Assembly (NCBI RefSeq): GCF_947495825.1
Contig: NZ_CANMAH010000006.1
Location: forward strand, 62,001 to 126,000
Direction: 5' to 3'
DNA: 64,000 nucleotides
Origin: an uncultured Psychrobacter sp.
Lineage (GTDB): Bacteria > Pseudomonadota > Gammaproteobacteria > Pseudomonadales > Moraxellaceae
Part shown: in pieces, positions 42,166 to 50,873 of the stretch
How the letters are laid out: each line of letters starts with the position of its first letter
How positions within the stretch are numbered: position 1 is the stretch's first letter
Program-made: the position numbers and the translations under genes
The notes under the pieces: generated by a model
Told to the model about the DNA's origin: nothing
What the model saw: only the letters and a program-made list of their open reading frames with translations
Database searches by the model: none

Positions 42166-43644
42166 ATGATAGATCATGACCAGACTATAGACGACCAAGC
42201 TACAATCAATCAAGCAACAACCGGCTCTAATAAGCCGCTGAGTACTATTACAACGATAGAGCAATTGCAAAAAAAGTTTTCGCGCATGCAAACCTTAAGC
42301 CGTCATCAGCCTATTACTGATTGGGCCACGCGTGAGAGTCAGTTAGACAATCTAGAAGCGCTACTAAGCGATAATCAAAAAAACTTAGCCAAGGCTATCA
42401 GTGCAGACTTTGGTCATCGTAGCGAGTCAGAAACGCAGTTTGCAGAGCTGTTTCCAAGCTTTACTGGTATCAGTCATGCCAAAAAACATGGCAAAGCATG
42501 GATGAAAACCCGCCGCGTTTCTATTTCAGCATTATATATGCCTGCACATAATGAGATTCAGCCGCAGCCGTTAGGCGTGGTCGGTATTATGGTGCCATGG
42601 AATTACCCATTGTATTTGGCAATAGGACCGATGATTGATGCATTGACGGCTGGCAATCGGGTAATGATTAAAATGAGTGAGGCTGCACCAAAGTTCGCTG
42701 AGGCGTTTGCTAAAGCAGTTGCGCATTATTTTTCACCCGATATGGTCTGTGTCGTATTGGGCGAGGTTGATATTGCGGAAGCTTTTAGTAAGCTGCCGTT
42801 TGATCATCTGCTTTATACTGGCTCTACTGCGGTCGGCAAAAAAGTCATGGCAGCCGCCGCACCGAACTTAACGCCAGTGACACTTGAGCTGGGCGGTAAG
42901 TCGCCAGTCATCGTACTCGATGATGTGAATTTAGAGAATGCAGTCAATCGAGTAATGATGGGTAAGACCCTAAACGCCGGTCAAACTTGCATTGCGCCTG
43001 ATTATGTATTGATTCAGCGTCAATATCACGAGCGCTTTATCAGCTTAGCAAAAGAGTGGATGCAAAAACATTATCCTAATATTGGTAACAATCAAGACTA
43101 TAGTCACATTATTAATGACGACCAGTTTAAGCGTGTAGCAGGTTATCTACAAAAACTGCCAGAAGATCGTGTGCAGCCGCTCACCGATGTTGAGGCAAGT
43201 CTCGATACGCGCTTGATGCCTCCGGTTGTCGTCACTGATCCTGAGACGGACAGTGACGTGATGCAAGAGGAGATTTTTGCACCGATTCTGCCATTGATGG
43301 ATTATGAAACGCTTGATGATGCCATTCGTTTTATTAACGAGCGTCCTCGTCCATTAGCATTATACGTATTTGGTAACAACGAGCGCGATGTGGAAAAAGT
43401 ACGCACGCATACGGTATCGGGCGGTGTTTGTATTAACGAGGTCATCTTGCATGTTGCCCAGCATGATATGCCATTTGGCGGAGTAGGTCACTCAGGTATG
43501 GGTGCTTATCACGGTAAAGCAGGGTTTGAGCGCTTAAGTCATATGAAGCCTGTCTTTGTACAATCAAAACTTAATGGTATGAATTTGTTGTTGCCGCCTT
43601 ATGGTGAGCTATTTAAAAAAGGTATGGCTCTGCTGTTAAAGTAG
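42166..43644 (+). CDS. Aldehyde dehydrogenase, coniferyl aldehyde dehydrogenase type
   Basis: A 492-residue NAD(P)+-dependent aldehyde dehydrogenase. The NAD-binding LYTGSTAVGKKVMAAA, the catalytic Glu in LELGGKSPVIV and the catalytic Cys in NAGQTCIAPDYVL are present, followed by EEIFAPILPLMDY and PFGGVGHSGMG. The C-terminus (SKLNGMNLLLPPYGELFKKGM) is the class 3/coniferyl type with a hydrophobic tail. The first 30 residues are Thr/Gln/Asp-rich. AAGGAAG lies before the ATG. It stands alone before the betaine ABC genes. Betaine aldehyde oxidation is possible but not supported by family. Confidence 0.9.
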   Translation: MIDHDQTIDDQATINQATTGSNKPLSTITTIEQLQKKFSRMQTLSRHQPITDWATRESQLDNLEALLSDNQKNLAKAISADFGHRSESETQFAELFPSFTGISHAKKHGKAWMKTRRVSISALYMPAHNEIQPQPLGVVGIMVPWNYPLYLAIGPMIDALTAGNRVMIKMSEAAPKFAEAFAKAVAHYFSPDMVCVVLGEVDIAEAFSKLPFDHLLYTGSTAVGKKVMAAAAPNLTPVTLELGGKSPVIVLDDVNLENAVNRVMMGKTLNAGQTCIAPDYVLIQRQYHERFISLAKEWMQKHYPNIGNNQDYSHIINDDQFKRVAGYLQKLPEDRVQPLTDVEASLDTRLMPPVVVTDPETDSDVMQEEIFAPILPLMDYETLDDAIRFINERPRPLALYVFGNNERDVEKVRTHTVSGGVCINEVILHVAQHDMPFGGVGHSGMGAYHGKAGFERLSHMKPVFVQSKLNGMNLLLPPYGELFKKGMALLLK

Positions 43645-43677
43645 TTAATATTTAAACTTAATTATTTAAAGTACCAA

Positions 43678-43707
43678 AGCGTCTATTGACATAGGCGCTA
43701 TTTTTTT
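43678..43707 (+). terminator. Terminator of the aldehyde dehydrogenase gene
   Basis: AGCGTCTAT (43678-43686) pairs with ATAGGCGCT (43691-43699) with one G-T pair and loop TGAC, then A and a run of T. It lies about 35 bases after the stop. Confidence 0.82.
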
Positions 43708-43770
43708 ATTTGAAATATAGTCAGTTTTTAAAAAAAGAGCTAAAACCATTAGCATGTACTACCAAAATAA

Positions 43771-43792
43771 GCTTTTTTTGGTCAAAAAAAGC
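43771..43792. repeat. Inverted repeat upstream of the betaine ABC operon
   Basis: GCTTTTTTT (43771-43779) and AAAAAAAGC (43784-43792) are perfect 9-base arms around GGTC. It is AT-rich and lies about 195 bases before the start of proXW. It may be a weak terminator, a regulatory site, or a chance A-tract palindrome. Confidence 0.45.
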
Positions 43793-43986
43793 ATTAGTGA
43801 TGAATAAGTAAGCGTTTGTCATCAATACTATAAATCGCTACACTTCGTAATATTACTAGACGGTAGTTGTGGTAAATTTATATTTCTGATTAGAAACAAG
43901 CTTTGGTTTTAATAATGAGCGTCTACCCAATTGACTGGTAAATCATTAATAATAACTCGCTAAAATAACGATAAATAGGACATAAC

Positions 43987-45930
43987 ATGCGCCAATGGAT
44001 TGCGTTAAGTTTACTTTGTATGAGCGCGTTGTTACTGCCAATATCGGCGTCAGCAGCCTGCCAATCACCTATCAAATTTGGCGCACTAACATGGGAGAGC
44101 GGTCAGTTTATCTCTGGTGTGCTGAAGTACATCACTGAAGATGGCTATGACTGTACAATTGAAGAAGTGCCAGGAGCAGGGCCTGCGCTCGAGACGGCAT
44201 TGTCACAGAACGACATCCAAGTCATTGGTGAGCAATGGGTTGGACGCTCGCCAATTATGGAACAAGCCATTGAACAAAACAAAGTAGCAGTCATTGGCGA
44301 TACACTCAAGGGCGGCGCAACCCAAGGTTGGTATGTTCCTAAATATGTCCTAGAAGAAAACCCAGGTCTACGCAGTTATCAAGATTTGCCTAAGTATGCT
44401 GAGCTATTTCCAGACCCTGAAGAACCTGGTAAGTCACGTTTTATGAACTGTCCATCGGGCTGGGCATGCGAGGTTTTTAATACTCGTTTGCTTAAGAATA
44501 CGGGTTTGGATAGTGTTTTTAACAATGCCCATCCCGGAACCGGTGCTGCTCTCGATGCCGAGATTGCCTCTGCATTTGAGCAGCACAAACCGCTACTATT
44601 TTATTACTGGCAGCCTACGGGTTTGATGGCAAAATATGACTTTGCGTCATTAGAGTTCCCTGCTCATGATGACGCTTGTTGGCAAGATTTGTTACGAGCT
44701 GATGGTACAGCTGATTGTGTGTCTGGCTTTCCGGTATCACCTTTAGGTATTGCAGTATCGACGCCTTTTATTGAGTCTAATCCCGAGCTGGCTGAGGTAT
44801 ATAAACGTATTCAGTTTACCCCTGATGAGCTTAATGGCGCTATCTTAGAGATGAGTGAGACTAAGCGTAGTGGGGATGAGCAAGCGTTAGCGTTTTTACG
44901 TGATAATCCAAATGTTTGGCAAGAGTGGTTGTCTGATGAAGCAGCTAAGCGTCTAGCTGCTAAGTTAGGTATAAGCTTAACAGGCGCGGCTGTTGCTAAT
45001 ACTGGTGTTGCTAACAATAGTACAGGCAGTGACAATCAATCAGGTCTAGCATCAAGCTTTCCTTCGTGGTCACTTGAGACTCCGCTGAATAATACCTTGG
45101 CAAACGTTGTTCAAAACTATGGTGATGTGTTTCGTACCATCAGTACGATGGCGCTGACCTACTTGTTGCTCCCTATCGAACGTCTGTTGACCGTTATTCC
45201 ACCATGGATCATTATCGCGCTCGTGACGATACTTGGATGGTTTGGTGTTCGCAAAATATGGTTTGCCTTGGCCTGCGGTGCGGGGCTATTTTTGATTGGT
45301 GCTTTTGGTCTGTGGGGCGCGCTCATCGATACCTTAGCGCTACTGATTGTATCGGTACTGGTTACGGTGGTGATTGGTATTCCAATTGGTATTGCGATGT
45401 CAGGTAGTAAGATTCTGCGCAAAGTTGTGACTCCTGTACTAGATGTGATGCAGACCATGCCAAGTTTTGTTTATCTCATTCCAGTGCTGATGCTGTTCGG
45501 TATCGGCAAAGTGCCTGCGCTATTTGCTACGGTCATTTATGCACTGCCGCCACTGATTCGCTTGACGACTCTGGGTATCACCCAAGTCAATCACGAGATG
45601 ATAGAGGCAGGACGCTCATTTGGTAGTACTCATTTGCAGCTGCTTATCTGGATTAAGTTACCGCAAGCACTGCCTAGTATCATGGCGGGGATTAACCAAG
45701 CAGTGATGATGTCGCTTGCTATGGTAGTACTAGCTTCCATGATTGGTGCACCAGGTCTTGGCGAAGATGTCTTGCAATCTATCCAAACGCTTAATATCGG
45801 CCAAGGCTTGCAAGCAGGTACCGCTATTGTCATTGTTGCTATTATTATCGACCGTATTACTCAAGCATTTGGTCAAGGTAAGCGGGCGCGTCAAAAAACT
45901 ATTGACGCAGGTAAACGCCCGATTGGTTAG
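43987..45930 (+). CDS. Fused glycine betaine ABC receptor-permease (ProX-ProW type)
   Basis: A 647-residue fusion. The signal peptide is MRQWIALSLLCMSALLLPISASA. The N-terminal half (about 25-330) is an OpuAC-type substrate-binding domain (KFGALTWESGQFISGVL, VIGEQWVGRSPI, aromatic Trp/Tyr residues of a quaternary amine box). The C-terminal half (about 390-640) is a ProW-type permease with six or so helices and the EAA-like loop EMIEAGRSFGSTHLQLLIWIKLPQALPSIMAGINQA. It imports betaine, proline betaine or choline with the ATPase downstream. AGGA lies 7 bases before the ATG. The E. coli equivalents are separate genes in another order. Confidence 0.93.
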   Translation: MRQWIALSLLCMSALLLPISASAACQSPIKFGALTWESGQFISGVLKYITEDGYDCTIEEVPGAGPALETALSQNDIQVIGEQWVGRSPIMEQAIEQNKVAVIGDTLKGGATQGWYVPKYVLEENPGLRSYQDLPKYAELFPDPEEPGKSRFMNCPSGWACEVFNTRLLKNTGLDSVFNNAHPGTGAALDAEIASAFEQHKPLLFYYWQPTGLMAKYDFASLEFPAHDDACWQDLLRADGTADCVSGFPVSPLGIAVSTPFIESNPELAEVYKRIQFTPDELNGAILEMSETKRSGDEQALAFLRDNPNVWQEWLSDEAAKRLAAKLGISLTGAAVANTGVANNSTGSDNQSGLASSFPSWSLETPLNNTLANVVQNYGDVFRTISTMALTYLLLPIERLLTVIPPWIIIALVTILGWFGVRKIWFALACGAGLFLIGAFGLWGALIDTLALLIVSVLVTVVIGIPIGIAMSGSKILRKVVTPVLDVMQTMPSFVYLIPVLMLFGIGKVPALFATVIYALPPLIRLTTLGITQVNHEMIEAGRSFGSTHLQLLIWIKLPQALPSIMAGINQAVMMSLAMVVLASMIGAPGLGEDVLQSIQTLNIGQGLQAGTAIVIVAIIIDRITQAFGQGKRARQKTIDAGKRPIG

Positions 45931-46032
45931 GAGTTTGCTTGGCGTTAAGGTGAACATAACCAGTTAAAAATTGAGTGTAACAAACAGCAAAAATGACAGT
46001 AACGACAATAATAAATACCAACAGCGAGAGCA

Positions 46033-46983
46033 ATGATGAATCATATCCAATTAGAGAATATCAGCAAGATTTACAATGCCAATAGTACGCAAGCGCAGTC
46101 TGTATTGACGTTATTGGCTGAGGGTATGGACAGCATTAAGGTGAAAGAGCAAACCGGCTATTCGGTTGGGCTATATGATATTAATCTAAACGTTAAAGCG
46201 GGTGAGCTGCATTGTATTATGGGATTGTCAGGCTCTGGCAAATCGACATTGATACGTCATATTAACCGCTTAATCGATCCAACCAGTGGCAAAATATGGG
46301 TAGATACTTCTATCAATACAAAAAATATTAATGCAAAAAACCCTGCTAATATCAAAAAACCTAACAATGATATTCAGTCAACTGCAACGACTACTGACAT
46401 CAATAAAGCACCAGTGGGAAACGAAAAGTCATCTTCTGCGATTAATGTATTAGAGCTTGATGATAAAGGGTTGCAGCACTATCGCCAGCAAACCGTTAGC
46501 ATGGTGTTCCAGCATTTTGGCTTGGTGCCTCATATGACCGTCATGCAAAACGTCGCTTATGGTTTGCGTGTCCGTAAAATGAGTGTAAGCGAGCGTCATG
46601 AGGTTGCTCGGCACTGGCTTAATGAAGTTGGACTGCCAAATTTAGAGCACAGCTATCCTGATGAGTTGTCAGGTGGTATGCAGCAGCGTGTTGGGCTGGC
46701 GCGCGCGCTGGCAACGGACAATCCTATTTTGCTAATGGATGAAGCATTTTCTGCGCTTGATCCACTTATCCGTGCTCAATTGCAGGATCAGCTGCTTGAG
46801 CTACAAAAACGGCTAAATAAGACCATTGTCTTTATTACTCATGATATCGACGAAGCAGTAAAAGTCGGTCAACGTATTAGTATCTTAAATGGGGGGCGTC
46901 TAGTGCAAACGGGTACACCTCATGACTTACGCCACAATCCAGCCGACGACTATGTCGCCCAGTTTATGAGTGCTAAAGCCTAG
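46033..46983 (+). CDS. proV: Glycine betaine ABC transporter ATP-binding protein (ProV type)
   Basis: A 316-residue ABC ATPase. The segment SVGLYDINLNVKAGELHCIMGLSGSGKSTLIRHINRLIDPTSG carries Walker A (GLSGSGKST near residue 63). The signature LSGGMQQRVGLARAL, Walker B NPILLMDEAFSALDPL, and H-loop FITHDIDEAVKVG follow. The C-terminal CBS domains of E. coli ProV are absent; the protein ends soon after VAQFMSAKA. A segment of about 50 residues rich in Asn/Ile/Lys/Thr is inserted at about 90-140 between Walker A and the Q-loop. It follows the receptor-permease by 102 bases. Confidence 0.93.
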   Translation: MMNHIQLENISKIYNANSTQAQSVLTLLAEGMDSIKVKEQTGYSVGLYDINLNVKAGELHCIMGLSGSGKSTLIRHINRLIDPTSGKIWVDTSINTKNINAKNPANIKKPNNDIQSTATTTDINKAPVGNEKSSSAINVLELDDKGLQHYRQQTVSMVFQHFGLVPHMTVMQNVAYGLRVRKMSVSERHEVARHWLNEVGLPNLEHSYPDELSGGMQQRVGLARALATDNPILLMDEAFSALDPLIRAQLQDQLLELQKRLNKTIVFITHDIDEAVKVGQRISILNGGRLVQTGTPHDLRHNPADDYVAQFMSAKA

Positions 46984-47164
46984 AGCAGGTTAAACATTTA
47001 TAAATTTAAAAAATATAAGTCAGCTAAAAGCAGTTTTTTAGTCTTTGAAAAAGCGTATAGCCAACAAATAAATTTTTCTCAGTTATGTATGTTTATCTGT
47101 TTTATTTAGGGCTGACGATATCGATGGTATTGAATAGTCCAAAATGAAAATTAAGGAAATCATC

Positions 47165-47830
47165 ATGGATAATTTTGAAGAGCTAAGACAGCAAATGATA
47201 GATCGCCAACTTGCGGCTCGCGGTATTTACGATCAAACGGTGCTTCGTGCGCTGGGTACGGTACCACGTGAAGCTTTTACGCCTACAGACCTTGTCGAAT
47301 TTGCTTATAGAGATTCACCTTTACCTATTGAAGAAAACCAGACTATCTCACAACCCTTTATTGTTGCATTGATGACGGCGGCCCTTGAATTGAAGTCAGA
47401 TGATCGTGTACTTGAAGTCGGTACAGGTTCGGGATATGCTGCAGCCGTGCTTGGGGAGATTTGTGAGACTGTTTATACCATTGAGCGCCACAAAGCTTTG
47501 GCAGATACTGCTCAGATAAAACTCAAAGAATTAGGGTATACCAATGTTCAGGTCAAGCATGGCGATGGGACACTTGGTTGGGTAGATCATGCCACTTTTG
47601 ATGCCATTATAGTTGCAGCAGGAGGGCCTGAAGCGCCGCAAGCCCTCAAAGAACAGCTAGCCATCGGCGGGCGTATGGTCATTCCCGTAGGCGCATCTTT
47701 GAATTCTCAAAAACTGGTTCGTATTCGGCGTATCAATGAAAATGAATATGAGACAGAAGATTTAGGAGGTGTTCGTTTTGTACCTCTTATTGGCGTAGCA
47801 GGTTGGCAGGAGAAAAACAATGAAAGCTAA
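47165..47830 (+). CDS. pcm: Protein-L-isoaspartate O-methyltransferase
   Basis: Pcm methylates isoaspartyl residues so damaged proteins can be repaired. The 221 residues include MIDRQLAARGIYDQTVLRAL, the conserved PLPIEENQTISQPFIVALM, SAM motif VLEVGTGSGYAAAVL, and GGRMVIPVG. The start at ATG 47165 has AAGGA 7 bases upstream and fits the family; an ATG at 47144 would add 7 residues. Its end overlaps the next gene by 11 bases, so the two are translationally coupled. It is not linked to surE or rpoS here. Confidence 0.95.
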   Translation: MDNFEELRQQMIDRQLAARGIYDQTVLRALGTVPREAFTPTDLVEFAYRDSPLPIEENQTISQPFIVALMTAALELKSDDRVLEVGTGSGYAAAVLGEICETVYTIERHKALADTAQIKLKELGYTNVQVKHGDGTLGWVDHATFDAIIVAAGGPEAPQALKEQLAIGGRMVIPVGASLNSQKLVRIRRINENEYETEDLGGVRFVPLIGVAGWQEKNNES

Positions 47831-49133
47831 TAGAAGTTTGTCTGAATTGATTGGTCAATCAAGTGAGCATTTTACGAGTATTAATGATGTTAACCTAGAT
47901 AATCTCATGGAGCGTATCGGAGATAGTCGTGTAGTACTGCTTGGTGAGGCGTCACATGGTACGGCTGAATTTTATGAAATGCGAGCTCGTATAACCAAGG
48001 AGCTTATAGAAAAGAAAGGTTTTACTATTGTCACTGCTGAAGCTGATTGGCCAGATGCGGTGCATATTAATCATTATATTCATGGTAGAGAGCATGATGC
48101 TTTGCGGCAAAATAAACCTTTTTCTAGGTTTCCTACTTGGATGTGGGCAAATAAATCAATGCTTGAATTTACCCACTGGCTCCATGACTATAATAAAAAA
48201 ACTGAATCTTCAGAACAAAAAATAGGTTTTTATGGTTTAGATTTATACAGCTTATATAGCTCTATTGACAGAGTATTGGATTATTTACAAAAAGTGGATC
48301 CTAAGACGGCAGAAATTGCCCGAGAGCGCTACGACTGTCTGATGCCTTGGGAAGACGATCCTTCTTTATACAGTCGTGCGATGATAACCGAGCAACATAA
48401 AAGTTGTGAATCAGAAGTACTCAACAATCTACAGGATTTACTCAAGATAGAGTTAGAGTATTCTGCCACCAATGGTGAACAACTTTTTGATGCCAAACAA
48501 AATGCCAAGCTAATAGCCGATGCCGAACGTTATTATCGTACTGTGTATTATGCCAAAAACAACTCATGGAACCAGCGTGATCAACATATGTTTGAAACAT
48601 TGCAGGCGGTGCTTGAGTTTAGAGGCGCTCAATCAAAGGCTGTTGTTTGGGCACATAATTCCCACCTTGGTGATGCTCGAGCAACCCAAATGAGTGCACG
48701 TGGCGAATTAAATATAGGCCAATTGGTGCGCCAAGAATATGGTGACAAAGCCTACAATATAGGTTTTGGTACCGATCATGGTACGGTTGCTGCTGCGTCT
48801 AGCTGGGGCGGACCCATGGAGATAAAACAAGTACAACCATCACATGTTGACAGTTATGAACGTGTTTTTCATGAGGTTGCTACTGACAATTTTCTTTTAC
48901 CATTGCGCCATCCATTGCATGAAGATATTCGTAAAAAACTACTCCCAGAGCGTTTAGAGCGAGCGATAGGCGTCATTTATAGACCTGAAACGGAATTACA
49001 AAGTCATTATTTTTATGCCTCTTTGCCAGCCCAGTTCGATGAGTATATCTGGTTTGATAAAACGCGTGCCGTTGAAGCGTTGCCAAAACAGCGGGAGGAA
49101 GGATCATTTGATACATTCCCGTTTGGTTATTGA
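47820..49133 (+). CDS. Erythromycin esterase-family protein
   Basis: A 437-residue protein of the EreA/EreB-like family. Visible conserved segments are VVLLGEASHGTAEFYEMRARI (catalytic Glu and His), VTAEADWPDA, FYGLDLYSLYSS, WAHNSHLGDARAT and NIGFGTDHGTVAAAS. Only some members hydrolyse macrolides; many have unknown function. AGGAG lies 7 bases before the ATG, which is inside the end of pcm. The same pairing with pcm is known in other bacteria, in clusters with a phosphoribosyltransferase and an alpha/beta hydrolase; those partners are not adjacent here. A resistance role is not supported. Confidence 0.88.
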   Translation: MKANRSLSELIGQSSEHFTSINDVNLDNLMERIGDSRVVLLGEASHGTAEFYEMRARITKELIEKKGFTIVTAEADWPDAVHINHYIHGREHDALRQNKPFSRFPTWMWANKSMLEFTHWLHDYNKKTESSEQKIGFYGLDLYSLYSSIDRVLDYLQKVDPKTAEIARERYDCLMPWEDDPSLYSRAMITEQHKSCESEVLNNLQDLLKIELEYSATNGEQLFDAKQNAKLIADAERYYRTVYYAKNNSWNQRDQHMFETLQAVLEFRGAQSKAVVWAHNSHLGDARATQMSARGELNIGQLVRQEYGDKAYNIGFGTDHGTVAAASSWGGPMEIKQVQPSHVDSYERVFHEVATDNFLLPLRHPLHEDIRKKLLPERLERAIGVIYRPETELQSHYFYASLPAQFDEYIWFDKTRAVEALPKQREEGSFDTFPFGY

Positions 49134-49330
49134 GGACACACTCTAGCCAATCGTAGTAATTTTGCTGTAATCAATAGCGAGTTCTGAAAAAAACAACAAA
49201 CTTCGTTATACTTGACCTTTTATTGATGACTCATGAGCAGTAAGTGTTCTGAGCTTATCGATCACCTATTATGTCGCTTTAAGTGTTAGGTGACGTTTAT
49301 TTCTTATTTTTGCGTTTTTAAGGCCCTAGC

Positions 49331-50557
49331 ATGACCGTTACCTATGCACCTATTATTACCTCGTTACTTGATAACGATTTGTACAAATTTACCATGTTAC
49401 AAGCCATGCTACATCAGTTTCCACAGACACACGGGGTTTATCGTTTTCGCTGCCGTAACAATAAAGACACCGCTTATCCGCTAGCAGATATTAAAGCGTC
49501 ACTAGAGCAACAGCTCGACAGTTTGTGTGAATTGCGGTTTTTAGAAGAAGAGTTGGAGTATTTACGAGGGTTGCGTTTTATTCGTTCAGACTTCGTTGAT
49601 TATCTTGAGCTGTTTCAGCTAAAGCGTCGATTTATTACGGTAAGTACTGACACAAAAGGCAGGTTATGTATCGATATTGAAGGACCGATGATACAAGCGA
49701 TGTTCTTTGAAGTGTTTGTGTTAGCAATAGTGAATGAGCTGTATTTTAATGCGTTGTCCGATCCTAGTGTGATTAAAGAAGGTCAGCGTAGACTGGATGC
49801 AAAAGTTGCCTTGTTGCATCACTATGCAGCAGAACAAGCCCAATACAGCCATGATACGCCGCCCTTTATTGTCGCTGATTTTGGTACTCGCCGGCGTTTT
49901 AGCAAAGCTTGGCAAGCGCATGTGGTTGAGACTCTACACAAGGCTGCCCCAAAGATAGTGGGCGGTACCTCTAATGTATATTTGGCAAAAGAGCTGGGAA
50001 TGACACCAATCGGTACGATGGCACACGAGTTTATGCAGGCGTTTCAAGCGTTAGATGTACGTCTTCGTGATTCACAAAAAGCGGCTCTTGAAGCATGGGT
50101 TCATGAGTATCGCGGCGACTTAGGTATTGCTCTAACAGATGTCGTTGGTATGGATGCATTCTTACGCGACTTTGATTTGTATTTTGCCAAGCTATTTGAT
50201 GGCCTGCGTCATGATAGCGGAGACCCTTATATCTGGGGTGATAAGGCGATCGCTCATTATAAGAAGTTAAAGATAGATCCTAAGACCAAAATTTTGACCT
50301 TTAGTGACGGTCTGAATCTTGATAAGGCATGGGAGCTGCATCAATACTTTAAAGATCGCATCAAAACCAGCTTTGGCATTGGTACCAATCTCACCAATGA
50401 TATGGGCATCACACCAATTAATATCGTTCTTAAACTGGTTGAATGCAATGGGCAACCAGTCGCTAAACTGTCTGATAGCCCAGGCAAGACCATGATCAAT
50501 AATAATACCTATCTGGCGTATTTGCGCCAAGTTTTTGAGGTTGATGAGCCAGAATAA
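49331..50557 (+). CDS. pncB: Nicotinate phosphoribosyltransferase
   Basis: PncB makes nicotinate mononucleotide from nicotinate and PRPP for NAD salvage. The 408 residues show [37 protein letters not shown] (catalytic His replaced by conserved loop), [25 protein letters not shown], and [19 protein letters not shown], then TNDMGI and KLSDSPGK. The ATG follows AAGG by 9 bases. It converges with xseB, with only 7 bases between the stops. Confidence 0.96.
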   Translation: MTVTYAPIITSLLDNDLYKFTMLQAMLHQFPQTHGVYRFRCRNNKDTAYPLADIKASLEQQLDSLCELRFLEEELEYLRGLRFIRSDFVDYLELFQLKRRFITVSTDTKGRLCIDIEGPMIQAMFFEVFVLAIVNELYFNALSDPSVIKEGQRRLDAKVALLHHYAAEQAQYSHDTPPFIVADFGTRRRFSKAWQAHVVETLHKAAPKIVGGTSNVYLAKELGMTPIGTMAHEFMQAFQALDVRLRDSQKAALEAWVHEYRGDLGIALTDVVGMDAFLRDFDLYFAKLFDGLRHDSGDPYIWGDKAIAHYKKLKIDPKTKILTFSDGLNLDKAWELHQYFKDRIKTSFGIGTNLTNDMGITPINIVLKLVECNGQPVAKLSDSPGKTMINNNTYLAYLRQVFEVDEPE

Positions 50558-50564
50558 CGACTGT

Positions 50565-50810
50565 CTAAAGATCGTTAGTCTCTGTTTTCTCTTCTTCAGC
50601 AAAAGCTGCATCTAGTGCTTGTTGCACGGCATTGATACGGGTTTCGCACACGCGATAAGCAGCGATCGACTCTTCTACCGTTGTCATCAGATTATCAATG
50701 TCTGGCTCGTCTTGCTGTTGTAGTTCAGCTGCATTGGTTTTTAGAATATCGTAAGCCGCCTTAAAGGTTTTTGGGGCGGCTTTTTTGCGTCGGCGAGTAG
50801 GGGTTGTCAT
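50565..50810 (-). CDS. xseB: Exodeoxyribonuclease VII small subunit
   Basis: XseB forms exonuclease VII with XseA. The 81 residues have a basic start (TRRRKKAAPKTFKAAYDIL), then helices with the family pattern ELQQQDEPDIDNLMTTVEESIAAYRVCETRINAVQQAL and an acidic tail. AGGAA lies 7 bases before the ATG. It follows xseA on the same strand by 63 bases, so it is the second gene of an xseA-xseB operon. Confidence 0.93.
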   Translation of the reverse strand: MTTPTRRRKKAAPKTFKAAYDILKTNAAELQQQDEPDIDNLMTTVEESIAAYRVCETRINAVQQALDAAFAEEEKTETNDL

Positions 50811-50873
50811 AAGGTTTCCTAATGTTCAAAAGTAGGGTTAAAAAAAGGGAGATAAAAGTTACTAAAATTCGAC

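Larger units (their letters stand above)
43645..43986. other. 342-base region between aldehyde dehydrogenase and proXW
   Basis: It holds the terminator at 43678-43707, an inverted repeat GCTTTTTTT-(4)-AAAAAAAGC at 43771-43792, and AT-rich sequence before the ABC operon. I see no gene. The promoter of the osmoprotectant operon should be here. Confidence 0.5.

Noticed and set aside
47260..47276. Second parS-like word with CCACGTGAAG inside pcm
   Set aside because: Only the central part fits, and it encodes the conserved VPREAF of Pcm.
47820..49133. Macrolide resistance gene
   Set aside because: The family is broad and chromosomal members coupled to pcm are not known resistance determinants. 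There are no signs of a mobile element.
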